From positions 248,001-312,000 of the forward strand of contig JAFLBI010000002.1 in assembly GCA_017303835.1 (NCBI GenBank): a DNA stretch of 64,000 nucleotides, read 5' to 3'. How positions within the stretch are numbered: the first letter of the stretch is position 1; the number at the start of each line of letters is the position of its first letter. The notes under the pieces are model-generated. The model was given only the letters and a program-made list of their open reading frames with translations, had not been told where the DNA came from and made no database searches. The position numbers were made by a program, and so were the translations under genes. Below, piece by piece: positions 44,480-53,027 of this stretch. This DNA comes from Chitinophagales bacterium (GTDB lineage Bacteria > Bacteroidota > Bacteroidia > Chitinophagales > Chitinophagaceae).

Positions 44480-47400
44480 TTAATCATGATCAATTTTCGG
44501 TGCCAATAGTTTGTATAAAACAGGTGTCACCACTCTGGTCAGTAAGGTTGAACTGATCAATCCGCCAATGATTACTAAGGCTAGTGGCGAATACAAAGGA
44601 TTGTTTTCCATCACCAAGGGTATCAATCCACCAATAGCTGTTAATGTAGTCAGGATAATCGGAATAAATCTGGTCTCGCCTGCTTCCTGAATGGCATCAT
44701 CCAGACTAGCGCCATTTCTTCTCAGTTGATCCGTATAATCCACGAGTAGTATGGAGTTCTTCACTTCAATACCTACTAGTGCAATCATACCTATCACGGC
44801 AACAAAGGAGAAAGTGTTTCCGGTAGCCCATAGCATTAGTACAGCGCCGATGATACCCAGTGGAATCACGGATAAAACAATCAGGGTGCCTTTAAAGGTT
44901 TTGAATTCCAAAATCAAGATGCCCATGATACCAAATATGGTGATAAGGATAATGGTGCCTAGTCCACCAAAACTTTCCTGGCTAGCTTCCACATCGCCAG
45001 CGGCAACATATTTACTGCCTTTGGGAAATTGAATCTCTGTATCAATCCGCTTCAAAACAGTTTGTGTAAGCTTGGCTGTGTTATAGCCATTTTCTACGAA
45101 TGCTGTTACAACCGTGTAACGCTCTTTGTCATAATGTTTGATAGTGGTAGGAGAAGCCTGGAAGCGTATATCCGCCAATTCATTCAGAGGAATGGTAGCA
45201 CCAGTCAGTGAGCTTACATATATCTTGCGGAATACTTGTAAGTCTTGTTTGCCATTCCTTGGAATAGTCAAATTGATATTGTATTCATCTCCATTTTCTT
45301 TGCGGAATGTGCCACCACTTAAACCGGTAACGGCCATGCGGATGGTTTTGTCAATCTCTGCAACTGGTACGCCCAATAAGCCGGCTTTCTCTTTGTTGAC
45401 AAGGATTTTGATATCTGTTTTTAATGTCGTGAGTTCATTATTTACATAAATCGTGCCCTTGGTTGATTTCAATAGAGCTTCCACGCGGAAAGAGAGTGCA
45501 CGCAGTGTATCTAGATTTTCACTGAACAACCTTATGGCGATAGGTGCTTCTACCGGCGGACCTTGTTCAAAATCCTTGACTTCTATTTTGGCATTGGGGT
45601 AATTCCTGAACTCGTTGCGTAGTTGGTCAATGATGACTTTTTTCTCTGCAGGCTTGGTACCATTTAGCTGCACAAATAATTGTGCATAGTTGGCTTGTTC
45701 ATTTTGTGGAATCACATTGTAGTAGATACGCGGATTGCCATGTCCCACATTTGTGGCTACATTTTTCAGTTCCGGTACCCGCAATACTTTTTGTTCTACA
45801 TAGCGTGCTACCTGGTCTGTCGTGGCCAAATTACTTCCAAGCGGTGTTTCTATATTGATCATGAACATCGGCTTCTCAGAAGCAGGAAACAAACTAAAAC
45901 CAACCACGGGTACCAATGCGATGGCACCGGCAAAAATACCCCCTGCAACCAGCAGCGTTGTATATGGTCTGGCAATAGCGCTGTGCAATAACTGACGATA
46001 GGAACCACTGATGAGTTTACGCAAACCACGCAGGAAGAAATTGCCTTCGGGGTTTTCATGGTTACTAAGAATTCTGCTGGAAAGAAATGGGACAATGGTG
46101 AGTGAGACAAACAGAGAAGCTAAAACCGTTGTTACAACAGCTGCCGGTAAGCTTCTGATGAAATCACCAGCGCCTTCGGGTAAGAATAACAAGGGTAAGA
46201 ATGCGAAGATTAATGTTGCAGTACAACCCAGTACGGCCAAACCAATTTGTCGTGTAGCTTGCATAGCCGCATCTCTCTTGTTATAGCCCATGCGTAGATA
46301 GCGCTCAATGTTTTCTACCACCACAATGCTATCATCCACCAATAAACCCAATGCTACTACCAGACCTACTATGCTTAGCTGGTTAATCGTGAATCCAAAC
46401 ATATCTAGAAGGAAAAGACCAATAGCCAATGATAGTGGTATAGATACCATCACCACAATGGAGGCTCTTGTGCCTAATGGTAATAAGGTGAGCAGCACAA
46501 GAAAAATCGCGATAGCAAAATCTCGTGTAAAACCACCAAGGCGGTGTCTTACGCTGGAAGCATTATCAAAGCTTTGTTCAAAGCGAATGTGTTTGGGCAG
46601 GCTTTCCTGAAACTTTTCAAGTACGGGCTTTACGGCTTCTTCTACTTGAAAAATATTCGTGCCCATTTTTCTACTTGCTGTTACAAACACTGCACGCTTG
46701 CCATTGAGGCGGGCAATATAGGCTGGGTCTTCATAGGTAAAACCTACTTCAGCAATATCTTTTACATACACGAGTTTGCCGCCTGCACTGTTGACAATGG
46801 TTTGTTGAATTTGTGCAATGCTTTTGTAATCGCCACTGGTTTTGATATTGAAGCGCTTCTGTCCGATATCAACACTGCCCCCGGGTATATTTACATTCTC
46901 ACTTTGGATAGCAGCCATTACTCGATTCAGTGGAATCTTATTATGCGCCATTTTCTCCAGATTCAGTGCAATGCGCACTTCCTGCTGCGGGAATGCCCAG
47001 TTGTCAACATTTTTTAGCGATTTAATTTTCTCCAGATCTTCTTTGAGTTGTTTGCTCCAGTGTTCAAGATCTTTGTAAGGAGCTGTTTCACTCACCAGAC
47101 CAACCTGCAGGATGTTCACATCACTGGGTGAGAATTTCATGATATCTATACTTAAGATATCTTTTGGCAAACTGCTTTTGATGGCATCCAGTTCACGAAC
47201 CAGGTCCTGGTATTTTTTATCCGGATCTGTTTCATATTTAAAATCAATACGCACAACAGCCAAACCATCATCTACTTTGGAAATGATGCGTTTCACATCA
47301 TCCATTTCGTTTAGCTTTTTCTCCATCGGATCCACGACAAGTTGTTCCATGTCTTGCGGACTGGTGCCTGGATAGATCACAATCGCATTAAACTGTGGCG

Positions 47401-47524
47401 CTTGGAAGTCAGGATCCTCACCCCTTGGCATATTCATGAGCGAGTTGATGCCAATCGCAATTAGCATCACAAAAACAATCAGGGTAAACTGATAGTTTTT
47501 GACAGAAAAATCAGTGATTTTCAT
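44480..47524 (-). CDS. RND multidrug efflux permease (HAE1/AcrB-MdtB type)
   Basis: 1014 aa, full length for the family: helix 1 (QFTLIVFVMLIAIGINSLMN), the porter domains, helix 4 with VALGLLVDDSIVVVENIERY (paired Asp for proton relay), and the second half with helices 7-12. Unlike the two HME pumps of region 1, there are no metal-type helix-4 motifs. Substrates are probably hydrophobic compounds. Operon with adaptor and TolC upstream, and with TetR; the 34-base gap from the adaptor start supports one transcript. Confidence 0.95.
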   Translation of the reverse strand: MKITDFSVKNYQFTLIVFVMLIAIGINSLMNMPRGEDPDFQAPQFNAIVIYPGTSPQDMEQLVVDPMEKKLNEMDDVKRIISKVDDGLAVVRIDFKYETDPDKKYQDLVRELDAIKSSLPKDILSIDIMKFSPSDVNILQVGLVSETAPYKDLEHWSKQLKEDLEKIKSLKNVDNWAFPQQEVRIALNLEKMAHNKIPLNRVMAAIQSENVNIPGGSVDIGQKRFNIKTSGDYKSIAQIQQTIVNSAGGKLVYVKDIAEVGFTYEDPAYIARLNGKRAVFVTASRKMGTNIFQVEEAVKPVLEKFQESLPKHIRFEQSFDNASSVRHRLGGFTRDFAIAIFLVLLTLLPLGTRASIVVMVSIPLSLAIGLFLLDMFGFTINQLSIVGLVVALGLLVDDSIVVVENIERYLRMGYNKRDAAMQATRQIGLAVLGCTATLIFAFLPLLFLPEGAGDFIRSLPAAVVTTVLASLFVSLTIVPFLSSRILSNHENPEGNFFLRGLRKLISGSYRQLLHSAIARPYTTLLVAGGIFAGAIALVPVVGFSLFPASEKPMFMINIETPLGSNLATTDQVARYVEQKVLRVPELKNVATNVGHGNPRIYYNVIPQNEQANYAQLFVQLNGTKPAEKKVIIDQLRNEFRNYPNAKIEVKDFEQGPPVEAPIAIRLFSENLDTLRALSFRVEALLKSTKGTIYVNNELTTLKTDIKILVNKEKAGLLGVPVAEIDKTIRMAVTGLSGGTFRKENGDEYNINLTIPRNGKQDLQVFRKIYVSSLTGATIPLNELADIRFQASPTTIKHYDKERYTVVTAFVENGYNTAKLTQTVLKRIDTEIQFPKGSKYVAAGDVEASQESFGGLGTIILITIFGIMGILILEFKTFKGTLIVLSVIPLGIIGAVLMLWATGNTFSFVAVIGMIALVGIEVKNSILLVDYTDQLRRNGASLDDAIQEAGETRFIPIILTTLTAIGGLIPLVMENNPLYSPLALVIIGGLISSTLLTRVVTPVLYKLLAPKIDHD

Positions 47525-47558
47525 AATCAGTATTTATCGGTGCTTACCGGATGAGGAA

Positions 47559-48605
47559 TTATTGTTTGGCCAGTTTGATGATACTGGATTCATTGAGGTA
47601 GCTAACGCCACCGGTAATCACCTGTGTTATACCATCCAGACCTGCAGCAATAATGACTTTGTCATTATCAATCTGTGCAATCTGTACTTTGTGCTTTTGT
47701 ACACCATAGCCGTTCTTATGGATGCTGTAGACAAAGCCTTCATTACCGTCGCCCTCCACAATGGCTTCAACAGGAATCATACGGAAATTCGATTGTCCAT
47801 TAGCTGTCTGCTCAATGGAAATGCTTGCAAACAAGCCTACCGCGAGTTTATGCCCTGCGGGGTACACGCGCACTTCTATTTCATAAGTATTGCTGAAAGG
47901 ATCAGCAGCGTTGGCTGTTTTGGAAATAATGCCATCAAAGGTTTTGCCCGGATAAGCTTCCAGCTCAATCTGTACTTTTTGTCCCTTTTTCAATACAGCC
48001 CAATCTTTATCACTCACACCAAAGCGCACTACCCAATCACTCTGCTGGTTACCACTGATGAAAAAGATAGGTGCGCCTGGTCCGGCGAGTTCACCTTCAT
48101 TGGCAATTTTCTTTAATACAACACCGGTTTCTGTTGCCCTTATCTGCGCGTATTGCTGATTGAATTGTGCAATGCGCAAACTCTCTGAAGCAAGTTCATA
48201 TTGTGTGGTAACATTTTGGTATTGTTCCAATGTAGCAGCGGTATCGCTATAGAGTTGTTTTACACGATTCAAATCGCGTTTGGCTTTTTCTACTGCTTTT
48301 TGTGCCTGTTGTACTTGTGCATTGATTTCAGTGAGATCAAGTGTGGCGAGTAATTGTCCCTTAACCACTTGATCGCCTTCCTTCACATAAATTTTGCTGA
48401 TGATGCCGCCAATCTTAAATGATGGTCTGGATTCAGCCGAGGAAGCCAGCATGCCACTGAATTGCAGGGTAGTAGCTCGGCCACCATTCTCTACGGCTGC
48501 TGTAGTAACAGCAATGGTATCTGTAGCTGGTGTATTTGTTTTGGGTGCTTTGCCGCAGGCAGTGAGCAATATGGCTGCAGGCAAAATGAATTGGTATGGT
48601 TTCAT
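47559..48605 (-). CDS. RND efflux periplasmic adaptor lipoprotein
   Basis: 348 aa: lipoprotein signal (PAAILLTACGKAPKTN, Cys 17), barrel-sandwich halves (GGIISKIYVKEGDQVVKGQL and IRATETGVVLKKIANEGELA), coiled coil between them (about 100-145), a beta-barrel region and the membrane-proximal domain. It joins the permease downstream and the TolC upstream on the minus strand (12 bases from the TolC stop). HAE-type rather than CusB-type: no heavy-metal-binding domain. Confidence 0.93.
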   Translation of the reverse strand: MKPYQFILPAAILLTACGKAPKTNTPATDTIAVTTAAVENGGRATTLQFSGMLASSAESRPSFKIGGIISKIYVKEGDQVVKGQLLATLDLTEINAQVQQAQKAVEKAKRDLNRVKQLYSDTAATLEQYQNVTTQYELASESLRIAQFNQQYAQIRATETGVVLKKIANEGELAGPGAPIFFISGNQQSDWVVRFGVSDKDWAVLKKGQKVQIELEAYPGKTFDGIISKTANAADPFSNTYEIEVRVYPAGHKLAVGLFASISIEQTANGQSNFRMIPVEAIVEGDGNEGFVYSIHKNGYGVQKHKVQIAQIDNDKVIIAAGLDGITQVITGGVSYLNESSIIKLAKQ

Positions 48606-48617
48606 AAAATGATTTGT

Positions 48618-49967
48618 TTAGTTGATTGAATAAGTGGCATTGGCTCTTTCCAATTCAGCAGCTTTGTTGAGCAGGTTGAGTTGTACCAATGTTTGACGGA
48701 TGGCTGCATTGGTAAGTTGTGTGCGTGCCTGAATTAGTTCTATCTGTAGGGCATTGCCTTCTTTCCAGCGTTTTTCTGTTAGGCGATAGACTTCCTGTGC
48801 ACTGTTGAGTTCATCGGTAATACTCGCCAGACTTGCTTTAGCAGATTGATAACTATTCCATGCGGTAGTGCTTTGCAATTTGAGTTGTTGCTGCACTTCA
48901 TTTTCCTGTAGCTGCATACTGGTTAGTGCAGCGTTGGCCTGTTTGATTTTGACCTTGTTTTCATTGCCGCGGAAAATGCTCCATTGCAATTGTAAGCCGG
49001 CTAACTGATAAAACTGCTTGTCATCAAACTTGTACCCAAAACCCTGAAAACCGGTTTGATAAAAAGCGTTAAGCTTTGGCAGATAGAAATCTGTCTGCAT
49101 TTGCTTATTGGCCTCCAATACTTTTCTTGCTTGATCAAGCTTGCGTAATTCTTCCCTGCCTTGTGTTTCCACGGCAAGTGATTGTGGTGATTGATTTTTC
49201 CATTCTGTGGTGTTTACTTGAATGGGTATATCAAAACCTCGATTCAGTAAAAAATTAAACCATGCTGCGGTATTTTTTTGTTGTTGCTGGTTGTCTTCAA
49301 TAGAAGCCTGCAGCTGACTCAATTGTGCTTTTGCCTGCAGTACGATTTCTCGAGTAGCGACCTGATTCTTAACCAGCTTTTCACTGAAGCGCAATTGTTC
49401 TGCAACCAGTTCTTGTGCATTCTGATAAATCTTTGCTGCTTCCAGTGTTTGCAGGTATTGATAGTAAGCCAGTTTCACTTGTTTCACCAATTCTCTTTTG
49501 TAGATGGCTGTTTCGGCTTCCTGGACAGCAATCATACCTGACTGAATTTTTTGGGTGTGTTGTCTGTCTTTGTTGAAGATTGCATAATTCACTTCCACCT
49601 TGGTTTCATGAAAATCATTGGGCAGAAATTGAATGGTTTGGTTGCTGATCTGCGGAAATGCACTGCTGCCAGTTAATTGGCTAAGGGTTTTGTACACAGG
49701 ATTCATCAGATCGCCGATGGGCAGGTCTTGGGTTCTACCGCCTGTTGCTAGCGTGTACTGTGCGTTCAGGTTTACCTGCGGAAAAAACCAGGCTTTGGCT
49801 CTTTCCAGATCCAGTTTGGCTTTGGTGATATCTACCCGCTTTTGTTGTAAAGCCAGATTGCTGTCGATTGCCTGTCGGATATACTGATCCAGTACAGACT
49901 GTCCGTAGCTGCTGAACTGCAACAAAAGCAATGCAGATAAGGTGAGTTTTCGGATGCTTGCTTTCAT
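48618..49967 (-). CDS. TolC family outer-membrane efflux protein
   Basis: 449 aa with signal peptide (LTLSALLLLQFSSYGQ) and paired TolC hairpins: DQYIRQAIDSNLALQQKRVD starts the first repeat, and the second ends with GNALQIELIQARTQLTNAAI. First gene of the RND operon after tetR; a 19-bp operator lies 20-40 bases before its start. Provides the outer-membrane duct for the RND pump. Confidence 0.92.
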   Translation of the reverse strand: MKASIRKLTLSALLLLQFSSYGQSVLDQYIRQAIDSNLALQQKRVDITKAKLDLERAKAWFFPQVNLNAQYTLATGGRTQDLPIGDLMNPVYKTLSQLTGSSAFPQISNQTIQFLPNDFHETKVEVNYAIFNKDRQHTQKIQSGMIAVQEAETAIYKRELVKQVKLAYYQYLQTLEAAKIYQNAQELVAEQLRFSEKLVKNQVATREIVLQAKAQLSQLQASIEDNQQQQKNTAAWFNFLLNRGFDIPIQVNTTEWKNQSPQSLAVETQGREELRKLDQARKVLEANKQMQTDFYLPKLNAFYQTGFQGFGYKFDDKQFYQLAGLQLQWSIFRGNENKVKIKQANAALTSMQLQENEVQQQLKLQSTTAWNSYQSAKASLASITDELNSAQEVYRLTEKRWKEGNALQIELIQARTQLTNAAIRQTLVQLNLLNKAAELERANATYSIN

Positions 49968-49985
49968 GAGTGATTGATGTTTAAT

Positions 49986-50004
49986 AAGTTAACGTTGTTA
50001 AGTA
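49986..50004. promoter_or_regulatory. Predicted TetR operator upstream of tolC
   Basis: AAGTTAACGTTGTTAAGTA contains the arms TTAAC and GTTAA with three bases between them. The same site, reverse complement, occurs at 50703-50721 in the tetR promoter (17 of 19 identical). A weak -33-like TTTG lies on its upstream side, but the -7 element is not consensus. Confidence 0.65.
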
Positions 50005-50017
50005 TATAGCAAAAAAA

Positions 50018-50680
50018 TTATTGTTTGTCGATGGTGCTGATCAGCCAGTTCAATGATTGATGCATGCTTTCTTTTAATTCTTGCGTAGTAATGGTATGAT
50101 GCAGTCGGGCTGTCTTATCCAGTTCACCTGCCAGCAAATGCTTCAGCCTGTCGCGGATAGCCAGCGAAACCAAACCATGCACCATACCCCAGATGGCCAT
50201 AGCCACTGCTTCCACCGGTGCAGGTTGAATCAATTTTCTATCCATACATTCTGTGAGCAGGTTTTTCAACTGTCCCAATGCGGCATCTCCGTGCGACCAA
50301 TCGCAGTCCACCATCATCTCCAAAGTAGCCATGGGCGCGCGTTGTATGAACATGATGTCATACAGTTCAGGGTTCTTCAAGCCAAACTCAATGTAGTTTT
50401 CCCCCATCTTATACAACCTGAGTAAGGGATTGCTAATGGTGAGCAGGTTTTGGTTTTTTTCTGTGAGCTGACTAAAACCAATGGTATGTAAATGGAAGAA
50501 GAGTTCGTTTTTGTCTTTGAAGTAGAGATATACTGTTGTAGCGCTGTATTCGATGAGGTCAGCAATCTTTCGCATGGTCAATTGCTCGAAACCCTCTTCC
50601 TGAATGATTTTCAGGGAGGCGTCCAGAATCAGTTTCCTGATTTCCAGCTTTTGTTTCTCTTTTCTTTCGGCAATACCCAT
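50018..50680 (-). CDS. TetR/AcrR family transcriptional regulator
   Basis: 220 aa: N-terminal helix-turn-helix (LTMRKIADLIEYSATTVYLY, then FKDKNELFFHL) and a helical C-terminal ligand domain. Placed upstream of the tolC-adaptor-RND genes, same strand, with a 50-base gap holding an operator. The repeated operator in its own promoter indicates autoregulation as well as control of the pump. A TetR repressor that releases DNA upon drug or lipid binding is the normal model. Confidence 0.93.
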   Translation of the reverse strand: MGIAERKEKQKLEIRKLILDASLKIIQEEGFEQLTMRKIADLIEYSATTVYLYFKDKNELFFHLHTIGFSQLTEKNQNLLTISNPLLRLYKMGENYIEFGLKNPELYDIMFIQRAPMATLEMMVDCDWSHGDAALGQLKNLLTECMDRKLIQPAPVEAVAMAIWGMVHGLVSLAIRDRLKHLLAGELDKTARLHHTITTQELKESMHQSLNWLISTIDKQ

Positions 50681-50696
50681 GGATTAAAGTTCAACA

Positions 50697-50727
50697 CAAA
50701 AATACTTAACACTGTTAACTTTCCAAA
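50697..50727 (-). promoter_or_regulatory. Bacteroidota-type promoter of tetR with embedded operator
   Basis: On the minus strand: TTTG (50724-50727), 19 bases, TATTTTTG (50697-50704), an exact match to TTTG-N19-TANNTTTG. The operator AAGTTAACAGTGTTAAGTA (50703-50721) fills the space between the two boxes, so a bound repressor would block the polymerase. ATG follows at 50680. Confidence 0.8.
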
Positions 50728-51086
50728 ACTTCTTTTCTTATTAAGCGCTATTTTCTGCCTAATTCATTGATTATTAGCTTTCTGAGAAAATATTGCTTTA
50801 GTATCTTCTTATAGCTGAATTGGCTATTACTTTATTTGAGTTTTCATCTGCTGCGGAAGAATTTGATCAGCAAAATCAGCTCATTCAAACAGCCCGCATA
50901 CTTTTTAAGCATAGGCAAAGTTATAATCAGCTTATGCCCAGAGTGATGTTATTCGCAACAAATTATAAAGACCATTTATCCAAAGGAGCGTTTTGTGGTT
51001 ATAATTCAGCAAGCAGGAGTAATATTTCTCCATTTATAGATAGTTTACGCTATTCTGGGTGGATATAATTGCTATGGTTTAGTATC
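50728..51086. other. Intergenic region between tetR and the PAS protein
   Basis: About 360 bases. A TTG-started frame (50820-51068) is open but has no family resemblance and ends where the PAS gene frame begins; I regard it as chance. No clear terminator or promoter beyond the tetR promoter was seen. Confidence 0.5.
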
Positions 51087-53027
51087 ATGCCATCACCTCT
51101 TGGTATGAAACAAAAGCATGTATTCAGTGACGCTGTATGGAGTGCATTAAATCAAGTGCAACAAGCCCTGCTTATACTTGATTATTCGCTGGAAATCATT
51201 TGTGCAAATGATAAGGCTAAATTAATTGTTTCGGCAAGTGACGAGGATTTGAGTAAGCTGAAGTTGAGCGATATCGTGAATGTTGGTGAAGATGGGCAAG
51301 GGATTGTTCAAAAACTGGTAAGCTTATTAACAGATCGTGCTAATCCGGAAGAACCGGTATTCTCCGAGTTTACCAATCAATCATATGATGTTGAGATTAA
51401 GTATGCTGATGCATGGATAACGGTTTTATTTAGTGAAAAAGAAACGCAGAATAAGCATAACATAACTGAGCAGGTATATAAGCAACTACAAGAACGAGAA
51501 AAAGATATTCGTTCAATTCTTGAAAATAGTGCAGCTGATATTTATTCATTTGACAGAAACTTTATCATTAAGTATATCAATAAGCAGTTTCAGGAGTCAT
51601 TTTATAAAGCTTATCAGCGCAGGATAGATAAAGGAGATAGTATTGTTGACGCATTGCCAGATGATTTAAAGACCTATTGGCAAAATCGCTATGGACAATT
51701 ATTTGAGGATGGTCAGAAGAAGACGTTTAGGGAAACTTTTGAGTTTGGGGAGAAGACCATATTTCTTGAGGTGAATATTTATCCTGTTTTTGAAAATGGG
51801 ATCGTTGATCAAATTGTTGTATTCAGTAAGGATATAACAGACATCACTTTGGCGCAAATGCGCATGGAGGCAAATGAGCGATTACAGCAGTCTGTTCTCG
51901 ATCAACTGCCATCCGATATTGTCATCTTTAATGCGGATCATACGTATCGATATATCAATCCCATAGCTGTTAAGGATCCGGAATTGAGAAAATGGATGAT
52001 TGGACGAACAGATGAGGATTATTGTGTATTTCGTAATAAGCCTATAGAAATTGCAACATCAAGAAAAGCAGTCTTTCAAAAAGTTGTTTATACGAAGACA
52101 GTTGAGTCTTGGGAAGAAGTGTTGGTGAATAAGGAGGGAGGCAAGGATTACATTATTAGAAATATGTATCCCATTTTAGGGGAACGTAATGAAGTAACAC
52201 ACGTGGTAGGCTATGGTGTGAACATTACCTCAATTCGTGAGGCACAAATAGCACTCCAGGAAAGTGAAGAGCGCTTCCGGCAGTTGTTTTATAATAACGA
52301 ATCACCAATGCTCTTGATAGAAGCCAGTACAGGGATGATTCTGGATGCAAACCCTGCAAGTGAGAAATTTTATGGATGGAAAAAAGAGCAGATGCTTGCC
52401 AAAAATTTCTGGGATACCTGTGTTTCTTCTGATCAATTACTGGATCAGTATAATGCAATACTCACAAGTAAACTCAAAAGAGCAGAGCTTAGGCAGCATA
52501 TCAATTATGGACAGATAAGGGACGTGGAACTGTTTTGCAGTGAAATGAAGATTAAGGAGAAATCTTATATACATATAATTGCTCATGACATTACCGAGAA
52601 GAAAATAGCCGAAAACGCGCTTCTCGAGCGGAATAAGCAAATGAACCTGATTGTACAGAATATTCCAGGTGCTGTGTTTACAGCGATTCGTACAAAGCAT
52701 TACCAGATTTCGTTTATCAGCGATTATATAGAGCAACTGATAGGATATCAGCCGAAAGATCTGCTTGGAGTTATGGGCATAAATTACGTGAGCCTAATAC
52801 ATCCTGATGATGAGGCAGCAATTATCCAAAAAATGGATTTGGCATTTACACAGCGAAGAAGATATGAATGTGCTTATAGATTAATTAACCGCACTGGCGA
52901 GTTTATATGGGTGTACGAAGTAGGCGAGTACGCCAATTACGACTCCAGTATGTTTGGTAGTCAAATCAATGGCGTTATTTTCTCAGTTGCAGTGCAAAAT
53001 GAGCAACAGAGAACTATGATTGAATAG
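51087..53027 (+). CDS. Multi-PAS-domain protein without an output domain
   Basis: 646 aa from ATG 51087. I see about five PAS units: a first near 15-120, then LENSAADIYSFDRNFIIKYI, DQLPSDIVIFNADHTYRYIN, MLLIEASTGMILDANPASEK and FISDYIEQLIGYQPKDLLGV with the PAC part LIHPDDEAAI. There is no HisKA, HATPase, GGDEF or HTH; the protein ends shortly after the last PAS (VQNEQQRTMIE). It is tail-to-tail with the kinase on the other strand (14-base overlap). A PAS-only sensor or adaptor, or a kinase that has lost its end; the stop is not followed by kinase sequence. Confidence 0.88.
   Translation: MPSPLGMKQKHVFSDAVWSALNQVQQALLILDYSLEIICANDKAKLIVSASDEDLSKLKLSDIVNVGEDGQGIVQKLVSLLTDRANPEEPVFSEFTNQSYDVEIKYADAWITVLFSEKETQNKHNITEQVYKQLQEREKDIRSILENSAADIYSFDRNFIIKYINKQFQESFYKAYQRRIDKGDSIVDALPDDLKTYWQNRYGQLFEDGQKKTFRETFEFGEKTIFLEVNIYPVFENGIVDQIVVFSKDITDITLAQMRMEANERLQQSVLDQLPSDIVIFNADHTYRYINPIAVKDPELRKWMIGRTDEDYCVFRNKPIEIATSRKAVFQKVVYTKTVESWEEVLVNKEGGKDYIIRNMYPILGERNEVTHVVGYGVNITSIREAQIALQESEERFRQLFYNNESPMLLIEASTGMILDANPASEKFYGWKKEQMLAKNFWDTCVSSDQLLDQYNAILTSKLKRAELRQHINYGQIRDVELFCSEMKIKEKSYIHIIAHDITEKKIAENALLERNKQMNLIVQNIPGAVFTAIRTKHYQISFISDYIEQLIGYQPKDLLGVMGINYVSLIHPDDEAAIIQKMDLAFTQRRRYECAYRLINRTGEFIWVYEVGEYANYDSSMFGSQINGVIFSVAVQNEQQRTMIE

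Noticed and set aside
50820-51068. 82-aa TTG-started frame before the PAS gene
   Set aside because: No recognisable domain, no signal, and it ends just at the next gene; best explained as chance.
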